Shown here piece after piece: positions 1 to 9,512 of a DNA stretch of 64,000 nt. Origin of the DNA: Flavobacterium oreochromis (GTDB lineage Bacteria > Bacteroidota > Bacteroidia > Flavobacteriales > Flavobacteriaceae); contig NZ_CP067377.1 in assembly GCF_019565455.1 (NCBI RefSeq), positions 2,052,001 through 2,116,000 on the forward strand, given 5' to 3'. The notes below the pieces were generated by a model. The model was not told the origin of the DNA and did not search any database. It saw only the letters and a program-made list of their open reading frames with translations. Position numbers and translations under genes: made by a program. Every line of letters starts with the position of its first letter. Position 1 is the first letter of the stretch.

Positions 1-171
1 ATGGAGGAATTTTATCATTCATTAGCATTTAAAAGTATTGAAAACAATAGTTTTGACGCAGTAAAATACAATTCGATAAGAGACCGATTAGTTACTATAA
101 ATCCGTGTTATTTCGAAGCAATTTTCAAAAGTTGCTTGAAACAATTTCAAAATAAATACCGAATGAAGTAG
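1..171 (+). pseudogene. IS4-family transposase fragment
   Basis: The first ~165 bases encode the same peptide as an internal part of the complete IS4-type transposase at 2055-3242 (starting MEEFYHSLAFKSI), with two visible substitutions. Similarity stops abruptly at about 165, and the frame then reads three foreign codons and a stop. This is a broken copy running off the left edge of the window. It abuts a toxin C-terminus remnant, so the element or its deletion probably cut that gene. Confidence 0.85.
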
Positions 172-518
172 ATGTTACCTTTATTAATAAAAAAGCTATG
201 ATGGAATGTAAATATGTTACAGGTGGTGAAGATGCTGTTAGAGACAATATTAAAAGTATTATGGGGAAGTATACTGAAGAATCTAGGTTATCTTCAAGTA
301 TCAAAAATCAATACCCTAATCATTATGGAAAATTGAATATTAGTAATACATCTAATCCTTATTATAATCTAAACAGGCAGCAGTTTATAAATAAAATCAA
401 AACAGATTTACTTGACCAAGCAGGCGGGATTAATAAAAACACTCTCGTTAATTCTATTTCAGAATTACATGTAGAAAATGCACAAGGTAGATTTGTAATT
501 AAAAACACTGATTGGTAA
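159..518 (+). pseudogene. Orphan toxin C-terminus, PD-(D/E)XK nuclease-like
   Basis: The open frame enters directly from the IS4 fragment with no start of its own and ends at 518. It shows EVDV, then about ten residues later ECK, the D...ExK spacing typical of restriction-endonuclease-fold toxins. The next gene starts in the TAATG overlap at its stop, as in toxin-immunity pairs. The nuclease fold is an inference from the motif and context; the N-terminal delivery part is missing, removed or displaced by the IS copy. Confidence 0.55.
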
Positions 519-907
519 TGAAAAAAGATGATAACAATGTTGAAGATACTGTTAGGTATTGGTCGGATTTTGAGGGGGAATTATCAGTATATTATCATTT
601 TATATGGGAAACATTTGATTCGCAAACTGAATTACTAAGTTTCATTAGTAATTATATTAAGATTTCTGAAAAATATAAAATAGCTGTACCTATTAATGGA
701 TTGAGTAGTTTAGATATTCAATCTATAACCTTATATCCTCTTTATCAAATAGGAAGTAATTATTATTATCCAACCTATTTATTCGTTAATACTAAAGATG
801 ATATTGCTCAAAAGATAATTTCTATTGATCCTTTAATTGCGATAGAGAATAGCTTTGATAAATTAAATTCGCATGGGTCAATTCCCGTTAGAATTGAATT
901 TTTTTAA
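518..907 (+). CDS. Probable immunity protein (unknown family)
   Basis: This 129-residue soluble acidic protein starts at the ATG that overlaps the toxin stop (TAATG), which implies translational coupling; an in-frame TTG at 512 is less likely. It has no signal peptide or membrane segment, as expected for immunity to a cytoplasmic nuclease. I do not recognise the fold. The role rests on position and size only. Confidence 0.5.
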   Translation: MKKDDNNVEDTVRYWSDFEGELSVYYHFIWETFDSQTELLSFISNYIKISEKYKIAVPINGLSSLDIQSITLYPLYQIGSNYYYPTYLFVNTKDDIAQKIISIDPLIAIENSFDKLNSHGSIPVRIEFF

Positions 908-924
908 GAGAAGGAAAATTTAAG

Positions 925-1224
925 TTGTTATGTTATTTAGATAATGATATTTTTAATTTAGAATTAGACAATAAAAAATGTAGCCATTTAGACTACTTTA
1001 TAGATAATTCTGAACTAGCTTATTTAAATACTCCTCGTTTAAATAGTTTTCTTAGAGAATTGAAAAAACTATGCTTTGAATACGGTGCTACCAAATTTGA
1101 GTTTGAGAACTTAGGATTAAATGATTTTTGTGAGGATGGTGTAATGTTTGATGGTGAAGTAGTTTACTATGAAGATATAGTAGATATACTAAAGCCAGAA
1201 CACAGAATTGTAAAGGATTTATGA
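925..1224 (+). CDS. Small acidic hypothetical protein, possible second immunity gene
   Basis: A 99-residue acidic, Phe/Tyr-rich protein lies 17 bases after the previous gene. The only start near the 5' end is TTG at 925, behind a purine-rich AGAGAAGGAAAA stretch; the true start could be lost or in another frame. Family unknown. Placed between two toxin remnants, it is most simply an immunity gene. Confidence 0.4.
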   Translation: MLCYLDNDIFNLELDNKKCSHLDYFIDNSELAYLNTPRLNSFLRELKKLCFEYGATKFEFENLGLNDFCEDGVMFDGEVVYYEDIVDILKPEHRIVKDL

Positions 1225-1545
1225 ATCAGATCAACTAGCTTTAAGTTTACATGCTTTAGATAATGGCAATTTTTTATGGAATGATATAGAAGTAAGTCCA
1301 GAGGAATTAGCAGAAATATTAGCTAAAAAACTCGATCCAAATAAAAAGAGATTGTACTTTTATCATGTAATGATTTAGCTAGCGCCCAAGCACTTGCTCA
1401 AGTTACAGGCAAAAAAGTTTATACGACTGATGGTGCCATAACGATCTTTGAAAATGGTATAAAACGCGCTGATAATATCCCGATCGCGCAGGAATGGTAC
1501 AAAGTGAGTCTCAACGCAAACGATTACTATGATAAAAGCAAATAA
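1215..1545 (+). pseudogene. Orphan toxin C-terminus with LLSCND motif, frameshifted
   Basis: Two frames join across the A run at 1343-1347 (one base short) to give a peptide with VLLSCNDLASAQALAQVTGKK and a terminal EWYKV. This pattern (LLSC..., later tGkkVy and a terminal W-[FY]) recurs at the ends of Bacteroidetes polymorphic toxins. There is no start codon; the frame opens just after a stop near 1215. The last codons coincide with the unit of the 61-bp tandem repeat that follows at 1793. Confidence 0.5.
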
Positions 1546-1678
1546 TAATTGTTAAAATTTTCAATGCTTTTTTGCTAATAATTTAATAACTTTATGTTGG
1601 AAAAACACAATAAGTCTTTCGAAGGGGAAGAAGTTTTTTACTTCTTTCCTTTCAAAAGAAAAATTTATTTATTGTTTT

Positions 1679-1794
1679 TTATGCTACTTCTCTTATTTGG
1701 TAATGTCTGTTTTCTCTAACACAAGCACATATAATGTGTACAAGTTTGTTTCTTACGTTATTTAAGACAAGCATTTTGCTTTTACCTTCTGTCC
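1679..1794 (-). pseudogene. IS110/IS116-family transposase C-terminal remnant
   Basis: Reading leftwards, the sequence encodes about 38 residues, including KSKMLVLNNVRNKLVH, before a stop at 1679-1681. This matches the C-terminal end typical of IS110/IS116/IS902 transposases (M-x-V-x-N-x-V-R-N-K-L). Everything upstream is replaced by the tandem repeats at 1793. It is a relic, too short to be active. Confidence 0.6.
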
Positions 1795-2036
1795 CGATCG
1801 CGCAGGAATGACACAAAGTGAGTCTCAGCGCAAACGTTGGCGCAGAATTGCATCCCGATCGCGCAGGAATGACACAAAGTGAGTCTCAGCGCAAACGTTG
1901 GCGCAGAATTGCATTCCCGATCGCGCAGGAATGACACAAAGTGAGTCTCAGCGCAAACGTTGGCGCAGAATTGCATCCCGATCGCTCAGATATGTGCAAA
2001 CAAAATCTAAGCGCTAACGTTAGCGCAGAATTGCAT
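1793..2036. repeat. Four tandem copies of a 61-62 bp repeat
   Basis: Units start at 1793, 1854, 1916 and 1977. The first three are nearly identical; the fourth has diverged and carries the perfect palindrome GCGCTAACGTTAGCGC. Each begins CCCGATCGCGCAGG. The first ~45 bases match 1475-1519, the coding 3' end of the toxin remnant upstream, so the array looks like an amplification of, or shared module with, that end. The IS4 element begins exactly where the array stops. Confidence 0.9.
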
Positions 2037-3248
2037 TCATAAGTGTTCGAAACCCTATTTTGGTTTGAAAATATCCTCAACTTGATTTGGGTTTCCACCG
2101 CATTTTTCCATAATATCTTTGATGATTAATACTTCTAACTCGTTAGCAAATTTTAGTTTTGGTATTTTGTACCCTTTTAGATTGTTTAGTTTTTTATAAA
2201 CTGTCAAAAGGATCGCCATTATCAAAGTCATATACATAACAACCTTTATTCCGTTTAGATTCCTAGAAATCAAATGACTAAAGTTTAAGTTTTGTTTTAT
2301 AAATTTAAAAAACACTTCAATCTCCCATCGCTTTTTGTAAATATCGACAATCTCTTTAGAAGTCAGGTCATTACTATTACTTAAAAAATAGAATATTTCA
2401 TTACTTTCCTTTTCTCTTGCAATGATTAACCTTAAAAATGAAGTTGTTTTTTTATTTCGTTTATCAAACAATATGATCTTCAAATCTCTTTCAATATATA
2501 ATCTTTCTGTTTCATTTTGAACTATTTTAAATTCCTCAACTATATCAAATCGAGTATAATTATTAAGACGAGTAACAAAAATAAAATTCTGGTTATTAAA
2601 ACTTTCAAATGCACTTCTTGCCTGAAGTCCGCGGTCAAAGACCAATATATTTTCTGGACTTAGGGGACATTCATTTATCAAATCTTTTAAAGCAAAATCT
2701 TCAGAAACGAAAGCTTGTTCTGTAAATATCTTTGAGTGTATAGGAACATTCGAAAAAGCCATACTAAATTTCACAAATCTTTTATCTCCTTGTTTGTTAA
2801 TCTGCATTCCTTCTTCAAATAATTTAGAAGAAATACTGACTAAAGTAGAGTCGAAAGCAATGATGTTGTGCTTTTTATTAAGATATTTATTTTGAAATTG
2901 TTTCAAGCAACTTTTGAAAATTGCTTCGAAATAACACGGATTTATAGTAACTAATCGGTCTCTTATCGAATTGTATTTTACTCCGTCAAAACTATTGTTT
3001 GCAATACTTTTAAATGCTAATGAATGATAAAATTCCTCCATAACCCTCAGGCTATTATTTTTTACATTTAGCATTGAAAAAAGTAAAAGTTGAAACATCG
3101 TTTGCCCATTGAGCTTTTTAACTTGGTAATCAACCTTGTACTTTAATGATAATCTTTCTAATTCCTCTTTTGGAATATAATTTAACACTTCCGAAACTTG
3201 CATAGTTTCTTGTAAAATTATAAAATTTAAGGTTTCGAACACTTATGA
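2037..3248 (-). mobile_element. Complete IS4-family insertion sequence
   Basis: The ~1.2 kb element is bounded by perfect 18-bp inverted repeats, TCATAAGTGTTCGAAACC at 2037-2054 and its complement at 3231-3248, and encodes one intact transposase. I see no convincing target duplication: GAATTGCAT on the left does not match TTATAAATC on the right. It sits inside the toxin graveyard. Confidence 0.85.
2055..3242 (-). CDS. IS4-family transposase
   Basis: This 395-residue DDE transposase is intact. Catalytic landmarks are FDSTL (first Asp, near residue 150), FDRGL (second Asp, near 205) and, near residue 310, the IS4 Y-(2)-R-(3)-E-(6)-K signature read as YKKRWEIEVFFKFIK. The start lies only a few bases inside the right inverted repeat. 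A fragment of a near-identical copy opens the window, so the element has been active or duplicated here. Confidence 0.9.
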   Translation of the reverse strand: MFETLNFIILQETMQVSEVLNYIPKEELERLSLKYKVDYQVKKLNGQTMFQLLLFSMLNVKNNSLRVMEEFYHSLAFKSIANNSFDGVKYNSIRDRLVTINPCYFEAIFKSCLKQFQNKYLNKKHNIIAFDSTLVSISSKLFEEGMQINKQGDKRFVKFSMAFSNVPIHSKIFTEQAFVSEDFALKDLINECPLSPENILVFDRGLQARSAFESFNNQNFIFVTRLNNYTRFDIVEEFKIVQNETERLYIERDLKIILFDKRNKKTTSFLRLIIAREKESNEIFYFLSNSNDLTSKEIVDIYKKRWEIEVFFKFIKQNLNFSHLISRNLNGIKVVMYMTLIMAILLTVYKKLNNLKGYKIPKLKFANELEVLIIKDIMEKCGGNPNQVEDIFKPK

Positions 3249-3259
3249 TTATAAATCTG

Positions 3260-3775
3260 CGCGAACCGTTTGCGCTGAGAAAATCTTTGTGTAAATCCGC
3301 GCGAACTGGAAAGTGCTACAGGGGCGGAGAAGGCTAAAATTTGGAGCTCTATAGATGAAGTTTATCCAGTTTATTATGAAGGAGTTTCAACTGCAACTCT
3401 ACATAAAGCAATACTTAATGATGGGAAAGTAGTAGATGTAGGATATTCTTTAACAAGGAATAATGTTCTAGAGTTTTATGTAAATATTCCTGAAAATTTA
3501 CAAAATCAAGGAGTGTTTAAAGCTATATATGGGTCAGCAAAAACGGAATATAGTTTTACTAAAATTAAAGGATTGTGGAAAACATCAGGAAATTACGCCT
3601 CAGGAGAATCAACAAATTTCACAATTTTTAAACAAAAAATTGAGGAAGGATTAACTCCTCAAGCTGCTACATTAGAAACTCCAGTTGGAAAAGTATACCA
3701 ACTTGATGGCTACAATAAAGTTGAAATTATTACAAATAACTCAGAGGAAGTGATAGTAAATTTTTACAAATAATG
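3260..3775 (+). pseudogene. Orphan toxin C-terminal module (unknown toxin)
   Basis: An open frame with no proper start runs from just beyond the IS4 element to a stop at 3775; the first in-frame start is GTG at 3513. The peptide is mixed alpha/beta, with no motif I recognise. Its stop overlaps the next gene's start (TAATG), the same toxin-immunity arrangement used elsewhere in the window. Likely the C-terminal toxin domain of a larger polymorphic toxin. Confidence 0.45.
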
Positions 3776-4267
3776 AAAAAATATATTTTTATTTTCAATT
3801 CAAGCTTTGAAATAATTATTTCCGCTAAGAATAGTGGCTCGGACATGAATATTGATTTTTATAAAATCTTATTAAGTTTAGTGGAAAGTAAGATTCATAT
3901 TATAAAAAATAAATCATTATTTAAAATAAATCCAATCTCTTTAGAAACAATTCAAAGAAATCTAAAAAATGAATTAGAAGCTCTATTGATTCAACGAAAC
4001 ATTAGTGTTCCTTCATCTGAGCAGACAGAATGGAAATCTAGATTCTCTGAAAATGAAATGTTTCAAAATAAAAAAATATTTGGAAATGAATATAAATTAT
4101 TTGTAGGTGGCTTAGATAATAAAATTTATTGGTTTGCCTCTTTTTATGAGTTAATTATTGAATGTATAAAAAACAAATCAAATATGTATATATTATTCAG
4201 TGATAAAATAATCGATTTAAAAAGATTGCAACGATTATTGTATCATTTAGAGGTAGTATCTCACTAA
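3773..4267 (+). CDS. Probable immunity protein (unknown family)
   Basis: A 164-residue soluble protein coupled to the preceding orphan toxin by an overlapping stop/start. No signal peptide, no recognised domain. A terminator-like hairpin follows about 80 bases downstream. Function inferred from pairing only. Confidence 0.5.
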   Translation: MKKYIFIFNSSFEIIISAKNSGSDMNIDFYKILLSLVESKIHIIKNKSLFKINPISLETIQRNLKNELEALLIQRNISVPSSEQTEWKSRFSENEMFQNKKIFGNEYKLFVGGLDNKIYWFASFYELIIECIKNKSNMYILFSDKIIDLKRLQRLLYHLEVVSH

Positions 4268-4346
4268 CTGTGTAAGTATAAAAAATAATGGGGTTTTAAA
4301 ACGCCGATCCCGCGCGAATCCTTTCGCGTGGTAAGTAGTAAATAAC

Positions 4347-4397
4347 AAAAAAGCAACTCGTTTGCTTCGATGCTCGCAATGGCGAAGTTGCTTTTTT
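4347..4397 (+). terminator. Rho-independent-type terminator
   Basis: AAAAAAGCAACT at 4347-4358 pairs with AGTTGCTTTTTT at 4386-4397 and ends in a T run. It follows the immunity gene, and the next open frame (4370) starts inside its loop, the same arrangement as the terminator repeats at 24.8-33.4 kb. Confidence 0.75.
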
Positions 4398-5275
4398 GTT
4401 TTATAATCTTGTACTCCATTTATCAGGGTATTGAAAAAAGCACAGACCTACAAGATTTAGTAAAAGCAGGAAAAGATTTTAGTAAAGCTTGGCAATGGTT
4501 AAATGACTTAAGACCAAACATTAAAAGAACAAAAGCTGTTGTTGAAGCACTTAATGATGTGATAAGCAACCCATCTATGATTACTATTTTAGGAGATGAA
4601 TTAGATGATATTTTGAAAAAATTTATGACTGCTCACAAAAATTCTAAATGGGGCTGGAACAAATTTTCTTTTGAAGAGCATATGCGAATGCTCAAAGTCA
4701 TAGCAAACACGTATGAAGGAGTAGATGGCTTTAATAAAAGTATTCGAGATGCTCTAAACAACCCTAATCCTGCAGTTCAAGACGGTTTTTGGCACATGAT
4801 GAAAGATTTAGAAAACAGAGGCATACCTAAAGACAAAGTTAAATCATTTGATTTGGAATTTGATGGGGATGATTTACCATGTATAAAGTGTAAATTTGAC
4901 GTAGAGTTAAATACAAATAACGCAACAGATTTACGATATTTAGAATACAAAAGCTATGCAAATGCATCTAAAATAAGCAAACCTCAATTTTTAAATTATA
5001 TCACTAAAGTTGAAAATTTAGAACAACTACAATATGTATTTAATAAATCAAAACTATCTTTGCAAGAAGCTAAAAATGGAATGAAAGAGTTTTTATTAAG
5101 TAATTCAGATGATATGTTCAAAGCCATTAATCAAGGTGGTTTAGGAAAAGAAAAAATGAAACAACTTTTTGAATTTGGTAATTTTAAGTTTGATAATTCT
5201 ACAGAATTTAAAAATTTATTAAATATGAATGAAACGTTTAGAAATAATGCTTTAAAGTTTATAAAAACAAATTAA
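4370..5275 (+). CDS. Orphan toxin C-terminal domain, nuclease-like (LEYKS motif)
   Basis: Up to 301 residues. The first ~18 (MLAMAKLLFCF...) are translated through the terminator stem and are probably not part of the natural protein. Near residues 165-215 there are acidic residues followed by LRYLEYKSYANAS, then F..Y..K.....QYVF. This resembles the E-x-K core and C-terminal helix of PD-(D/E)XK toxin domains of the Tox-REase kind. It has lost its delivery region. The next gene starts 11 bases later. Confidence 0.5.
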   Translation: MLAMAKLLFCFIILYSIYQGIEKSTDLQDLVKAGKDFSKAWQWLNDLRPNIKRTKAVVEALNDVISNPSMITILGDELDDILKKFMTAHKNSKWGWNKFSFEEHMRMLKVIANTYEGVDGFNKSIRDALNNPNPAVQDGFWHMMKDLENRGIPKDKVKSFDLEFDGDDLPCIKCKFDVELNTNNATDLRYLEYKSYANASKISKPQFLNYITKVENLEQLQYVFNKSKLSLQEAKNGMKEFLLSNSDDMFKAINQGGLGKEKMKQLFEFGNFKFDNSTEFKNLLNMNETFRNNALKFIKTN

Positions 5276-5286
5276 ATTTTAGGTTT

Positions 5287-6348
5287 ATGTTAATTGAAAA
5301 AATTAAATATAAAAGTGTAAATCAAATAGATATTAGTAATAGCTATACAATAATTTGGAGTAACAATTTAATATTAAAAAACGATAAAGAGTTAGTTTCA
5401 GGAAATATTAATTATGTTAAAAGATTTAAAAGTAGTTTTTTAGTCGAAATAGATAGTACTAATGATACTTTTATTTATGATTTAGATAATTTTTCCAAAA
5501 TAAAAACTGAAAAGATTGGTGAATTTATATCTAAAAAAGTATTATTGATTGGTTATTGGAATAAAGATTATACTAACCGATTAACAAAAGCATTAGACTT
5601 AATAGAAAATAAAGAAATATGGGAATCTGAAAAAACTTTTTTAAACCTTTCGGATTCGATGATAATATTTTTTTTCATTAAAGGATAGTTTTGTATGCTC
5701 AAACGAAGTATATAGTTCTAAAACAATTTGGCAATATGATCTTTCACCTAAATACAATTGGTTTCAAAGAGCTAATTATATAAACGAACCTGATATAGAA
5801 AAGCAAGCCGAAGTCATTAAATTTTTAGGAGTTTACAAAAATGAACTTTGGGTGGTGTTAAATAGTGGCGCTTTATTAGCATTAGATGTAGAAATAGGTG
5901 CAGAATCTCGTTATATCAAAGAAGGTAAAATGATAGTAGGAGAAAGTGATTTTGAAGATTTCAACGGTTATTTTGGCTATGATACAGTTTTAGATGAAGA
6001 GAGTGGGCATATCTTTAATCTTAACAAGCATTTTTATATAGAATATAATTTAAAATCTGAAAATGATTATTTTCATAGCTATAGTTTTAAAGAAACCTCA
6101 CAAAAACACCAACTCAATTTAAATTATGTAGGCGGATTTGATAAAGAGTATATTTATTCATACGAAGGTAGTGACAACAATCGTTTTGCTATTTTTTGTA
6201 GAACAAAAAAGAAATTATTTGGAGCAGTGAGATAGAAGAAGTGAAAGGCAAATTTCCTGCTATTAGAGATTTACAGTATGGTGCTGATAAAATATATGTA
6301 CTAGACCACAATAATACGTTACATATTTTTGAGAGAGAAAAAAACTAA
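5287..6348 (+). CDS. Immunity protein of about 353 residues, two frameshifts
   Basis: Three consecutive frames join when one T is restored in the run at 5637-5642 and one A in the run at 6205-6210. The result is a single soluble, acidic, aromatic-rich protein ending at 6348. It directly follows the nuclease-like module and is most likely its immunity gene. Both breaks are in homopolymers, so the gene may be intact in the real genome. No family recognised. Confidence 0.5.
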
Positions 6349-6364
6349 TTATTTTCTTTTTATT

Positions 6365-6475
6365 AAGCGACAGGCAAATTTGGTGGTAGTTTAGCGGATA
6401 TTGCTACACAAATTTTTCAAAGAACAAAACTAAAGGATCGCTCGGATATACACAAACAAAATGTCTCGTCCTAAA
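6365..6475 (+). pseudogene. Short toxin-gene remnant
   Basis: A start-less open stretch of about 35 residues (TGKFGGSLADIATQIF...) ends at 6475. Its 3' part, GGATCGCTCGGATATACAC, resembles the last unit of the 61-bp repeat family (CCCGATCGCTCAGATATG at 1977). It is probably another toxin 3' end destroyed by the IS256 element that follows. Confidence 0.3.
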
Positions 6476-6523
6476 AAAGTTTACATATTTATATTTAATT
6501 CTAAAATGGCAGTATAACACAAA

Positions 6524-7854
6524 CTGTGTAAGTTAAAAAGTTATTCTGAAAAATTAGCTCGCTTAAAAGAGCTAAAATTTTTCGGAAATAACTTTTTAAC
6601 GTTTTATATATTTACATAGTTATGATAGACAAAGAAGACTTATTAAACAACAAGGATTTTTTTAAATCCTTTAAAAATGGAGAAGATTTATCTTCCTTTT
6701 TTAAGCAAATGCATAAACGAGCAGTAGAACACATGCTCAATGCCGAACTAGATGCTCACTTAGATACCGAAAAACATCAAAAAACCTCTGACGGCAATTA
6801 TCGTAATGGTCATGGAACCAAGAAGATTAAGACTTCCTTTGGAGAAGATCAAATTAAAGTCCCAAGAGATAGAGAAGGTAGTTTTGAACCTGTTTTAGTC
6901 CCTAAAAGACATAATATTATTGATGGTTTAGAGAATGTTATCATTTCATTTTATGCTAAAGGAATGAGTGTTAGTGATATTGAAGAGCAAATCAAAGAAA
7001 TGTATAATTTTGACATTTCAACTTCTACCATTTCAAGAATTACTAATGCAGTAGCAAGTGAGATAGTAACCTGGCAAAACAGACCATTAGATGAAGTTTA
7101 CTTAATTGTTTGGATGGATGGAATTGTTTTCAAAGTTCGTGAAAACTCAAAAGTAATCAATAAAACTATCTATTTAGCAGTAGGACTTAATCATGAAGGA
7201 CGAAAAGAAGTTCTTGGTATGTGGTTAGGTAAGAATGAAAGTTCAAGCTTCTGGATGAGTGTTTTAACCGATTTAAAAGCCCGCGGAGTGGAAGATATTT
7301 TAATAACGGCTACCGATAATTTAAACGGATTTACTCAAACCATACGTTCTGTTTTTCCTGAATCACAAACACAGATTTGTGTGGTTCACCAAATAAGAAA
7401 TGCTTGTAGATATGTCGTATGGAAAGATAAAAAGCAATTTACAACCGACATGAAACTAGTCTATACAGCACCAACAAAACAAGCCGCCGAGTTAGCTCTA
7501 GAAGATTTTGCTCAAAAATGGGAATCTAAATATGGATATGCTATCAAATCTTGGAGGGAAAATTGGGACGAATTAACCATCTTTTTGACTTCCCGTTAGA
7601 AATCCGCAAAATTATTTATACCACAAATTTAATTGAAAATCTTAATGGGAAAATTCGCAAGTACACCAAAAACAAAATGTCGTTTCCAACAGATGAGGCG
7701 GTAATAAAATCGGTTTACCTTGCCTTAAAAGAAGCAACTAAAAAATGGTCGATGCCAATACAAAATTGGGGTATTGTTTTAAACCAATTTAATCTTATAT
7801 TTGAAAAAAGGCTCAGATTATAAAATCCAAGCCTAAACTTTTTAACTTACACAC
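6524..7854 (+). mobile_element. IS256-family insertion sequence
   Basis: Inverted repeats TGTGTAAGTTAAAAAGTT (6525-6542) and its complement (7836-7853) flank a Mutator/IS256-type transposase. No 8-bp target duplication is obvious. A partial match to the left end (ACTGTGTAAGTATAAAAAA, 4268-4286) suggests an older relic of the same family. Confidence 0.85.
6622..7823 (+). CDS. IS256-family transposase, one homopolymer frameshift
   Basis: The protein of about 400 residues has the conserved [12 protein letters not shown] region, a first Asp in VWMDGIVFK, a second in ATDNLNGF, and the terminal Glu in [15 protein letters not shown]. The frame slips at the T run 7582-7586: one extra T turns the premature TSR stop into [16 protein letters not shown] and joins both halves. 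As sequenced it is broken; with the base restored it would be full length. Confidence 0.9.
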
Positions 7855-7898
7855 TTTGTAGGATAGTGTCTCTAAAATAGATTTACAACTGATTTTTA

Positions 7899-7931
7899 GT
7901 CCTATTATTGGTTTATAATAATAGGACTTTT
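7899..7931. terminator. Hairpin terminator
   Basis: GTCCTATTATT and AATAATAGGAC form an 11-bp stem followed by TTTT. It lies between the IS256 element and the convergent S41 protease gene. Confidence 0.65.
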
Positions 7932-7984
7932 CATATAATAATCCTTCCATAATTGTTTTAAAACGCACTGTTCTGGGTACAAAT

Positions 7985-8045
7985 TATAAATCATAAGTGT
8001 TTAAAACCTTAATAAGGATTTAAAATTTTATCTACCTTTTTCAAC
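7985..8045. mobile_element. Solo IS4-type terminus
   Basis: TCATAAGTGTTTAAAACC matches the IS4 inverted repeat of 2037 with two differences. The adjoining bases, read leftwards, still encode a degraded transposase end (VDKILNPY then stop, compare VEDIFKPK then stop). A relic marking the edge between the toxin graveyard and normal chromosome. Confidence 0.55.
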
Positions 8046-8053
8046 ATTATTCT

Positions 8054-9466
8054 TTAATTTAAATACATTTCATATTTCAAATCACGCTTAGAAAAATCTA
8101 TAAATTCATTATAAATTTTAAAATGAGTTTTTTGATTACTTACCTTGCCACCTGATTTAATTAAGCTAATAGCTTTTGCTAAATAAGGTTCAGAGCTATT
8201 TCCTAAAACGCCTAAATTAGCTATATCTTCAGCTAAAATATTAGAAGTATCAGGTGTAATTCCAGTATGATAATCACTAAACCCCTCTTTATTGGCAATT
8301 TTTAAAACAATAGGCTGCATTGCATATTTATGAGTTGGATTTAGATTTCTTTTTTTATAATCAGGAGAATCAAAAAGGGTTATAGATCCTACATTTTTGC
8401 CCGTTGTAGTACCGCCAATTTGAATTACTTGTATATATGGTTTTAAACAGTTAATAACTAATTCACTAGCAGAGGCTGTGTTAATAGTGGTTAAAATATA
8501 TACTTTTTTTAAATTTAATGAATTGATAGGACTTCCATTATCCAGTTGTGTGGTAAATTTGTTAATGAATTTGCTAGGATCCGTTGTAGAAGTAATTTTA
8601 GAATTCCATTGTTGTCTAGCAAAAATTTGATCAGTAAATTGACCTGTAATCATGCTAGCTAAACGAGTTGCAGTAGCTACTGATCCGCCTGAGTTGTAAC
8701 GCAAATCTAAAACTAAGTCTGTAATTCCTGCAGCTTTTAGTTCACCAAAAGCTTGATTTAATTTTGATTCATAAGACGTGTAGAAACCATTATACATTAA
8801 ATAACCTATTTTTTTGGTTCCTTCTTCTAGTATATTAGTGATAAATACAGGGTTTTCAGAATAAGCTTTTTTAGTTAGTTCTACAGACTTCCCGTTTGGC
8901 TTAATTGTTCCTGCATCATAGGATGCTAGATTTAATGTATATGTAGTTTTAGAAAGTAAATCGCGGTAATTACTTCGGGTGAGAGGAATGCCATTAACGG
9001 CATAAAAAAGATCGCCACGTTTTAAGCCTTTTGTGCTAGCATCACTTGTAGGCATAATATATTTTACCCAACCAAAAAAATCGGTACTACTTCCAGATTT
9101 TGTCGTAAGTCCATATTCCATGCCATTACTATCATTTGTACCCGTTAGAATTTGTTCTAATTGAGTATAATCTGAAAAAAGGACGCTATATTTATCTGTA
9201 TTTTTTCGATCATAGATCAAACTTTCAAATAAAGTTTCAGGTTTAGAAAAATTAGCTAGAAAAAGATCTAAATCATTTTGTGAATTAAAACGACGATCGC
9301 CTAGATTCGTTACATTTTCTTGATAAAGATAATATTGATTTAGTCCTTTCCATACAAAATCATACGCATCAGAGGGGTCATATTGCGGTTGATCATCTAG
9401 GTCTGTACAGCTCCAAACGAGACCTACAGTGAAAATTAGCAAAAGCTTGATTGTATTTTTTTTCAT
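8054..9466 (-). CDS. S41-family peptidase, lipoprotein
   Basis: This 470-residue protein has an N-terminal lipoprotein signal (VGLVWSC). A PDZ-like stretch around residues 145-190 (LKRGDLFYAVNGIPL) is followed by the S41 (C-terminal processing protease/TSP) core: LVLDLRYNSGGS, the nucleophile serine in NTASASEL, and the lysine in GGTTTGKNVGS. It probably cleaves proteins in the periplasm or at the outer membrane. In flavobacteria it often lies beside a sigma factor/DUF4252 cluster; here the divergent + strand genes are that partial cluster. Confidence 0.85.
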   Translation of the reverse strand: MKKNTIKLLLIFTVGLVWSCTDLDDQPQYDPSDAYDFVWKGLNQYYLYQENVTNLGDRRFNSQNDLDLFLANFSKPETLFESLIYDRKNTDKYSVLFSDYTQLEQILTGTNDSNGMEYGLTTKSGSSTDFFGWVKYIMPTSDASTKGLKRGDLFYAVNGIPLTRSNYRDLLSKTTYTLNLASYDAGTIKPNGKSVELTKKAYSENPVFITNILEEGTKKIGYLMYNGFYTSYESKLNQAFGELKAAGITDLVLDLRYNSGGSVATATRLASMITGQFTDQIFARQQWNSKITSTTDPSKFINKFTTQLDNGSPINSLNLKKVYILTTINTASASELVINCLKPYIQVIQIGGTTTGKNVGSITLFDSPDYKKRNLNPTHKYAMQPIVLKIANKEGFSDYHTGITPDTSNILAEDIANLGVLGNSSEPYLAKAISLIKSGGKVSNQKTHFKIYNEFIDFSKRDLKYEMYLN

Positions 9467-9512
9467 TTATATAGGTATATGATGTAAATTTATAAGCTCA
9501 AATTTATCTCAA

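Noticed and set aside
1793..2036. CRISPR array
   Set aside because: Units of 61-62 bp repeat along their whole length with no variable spacers, and no cas gene is near.
1782..2098. Minus-strand open frames across the tandem repeats
   Set aside because: They are translations of the 61-bp repeat units and the IS end; the repeated peptide reflects DNA repetition, not a gene.
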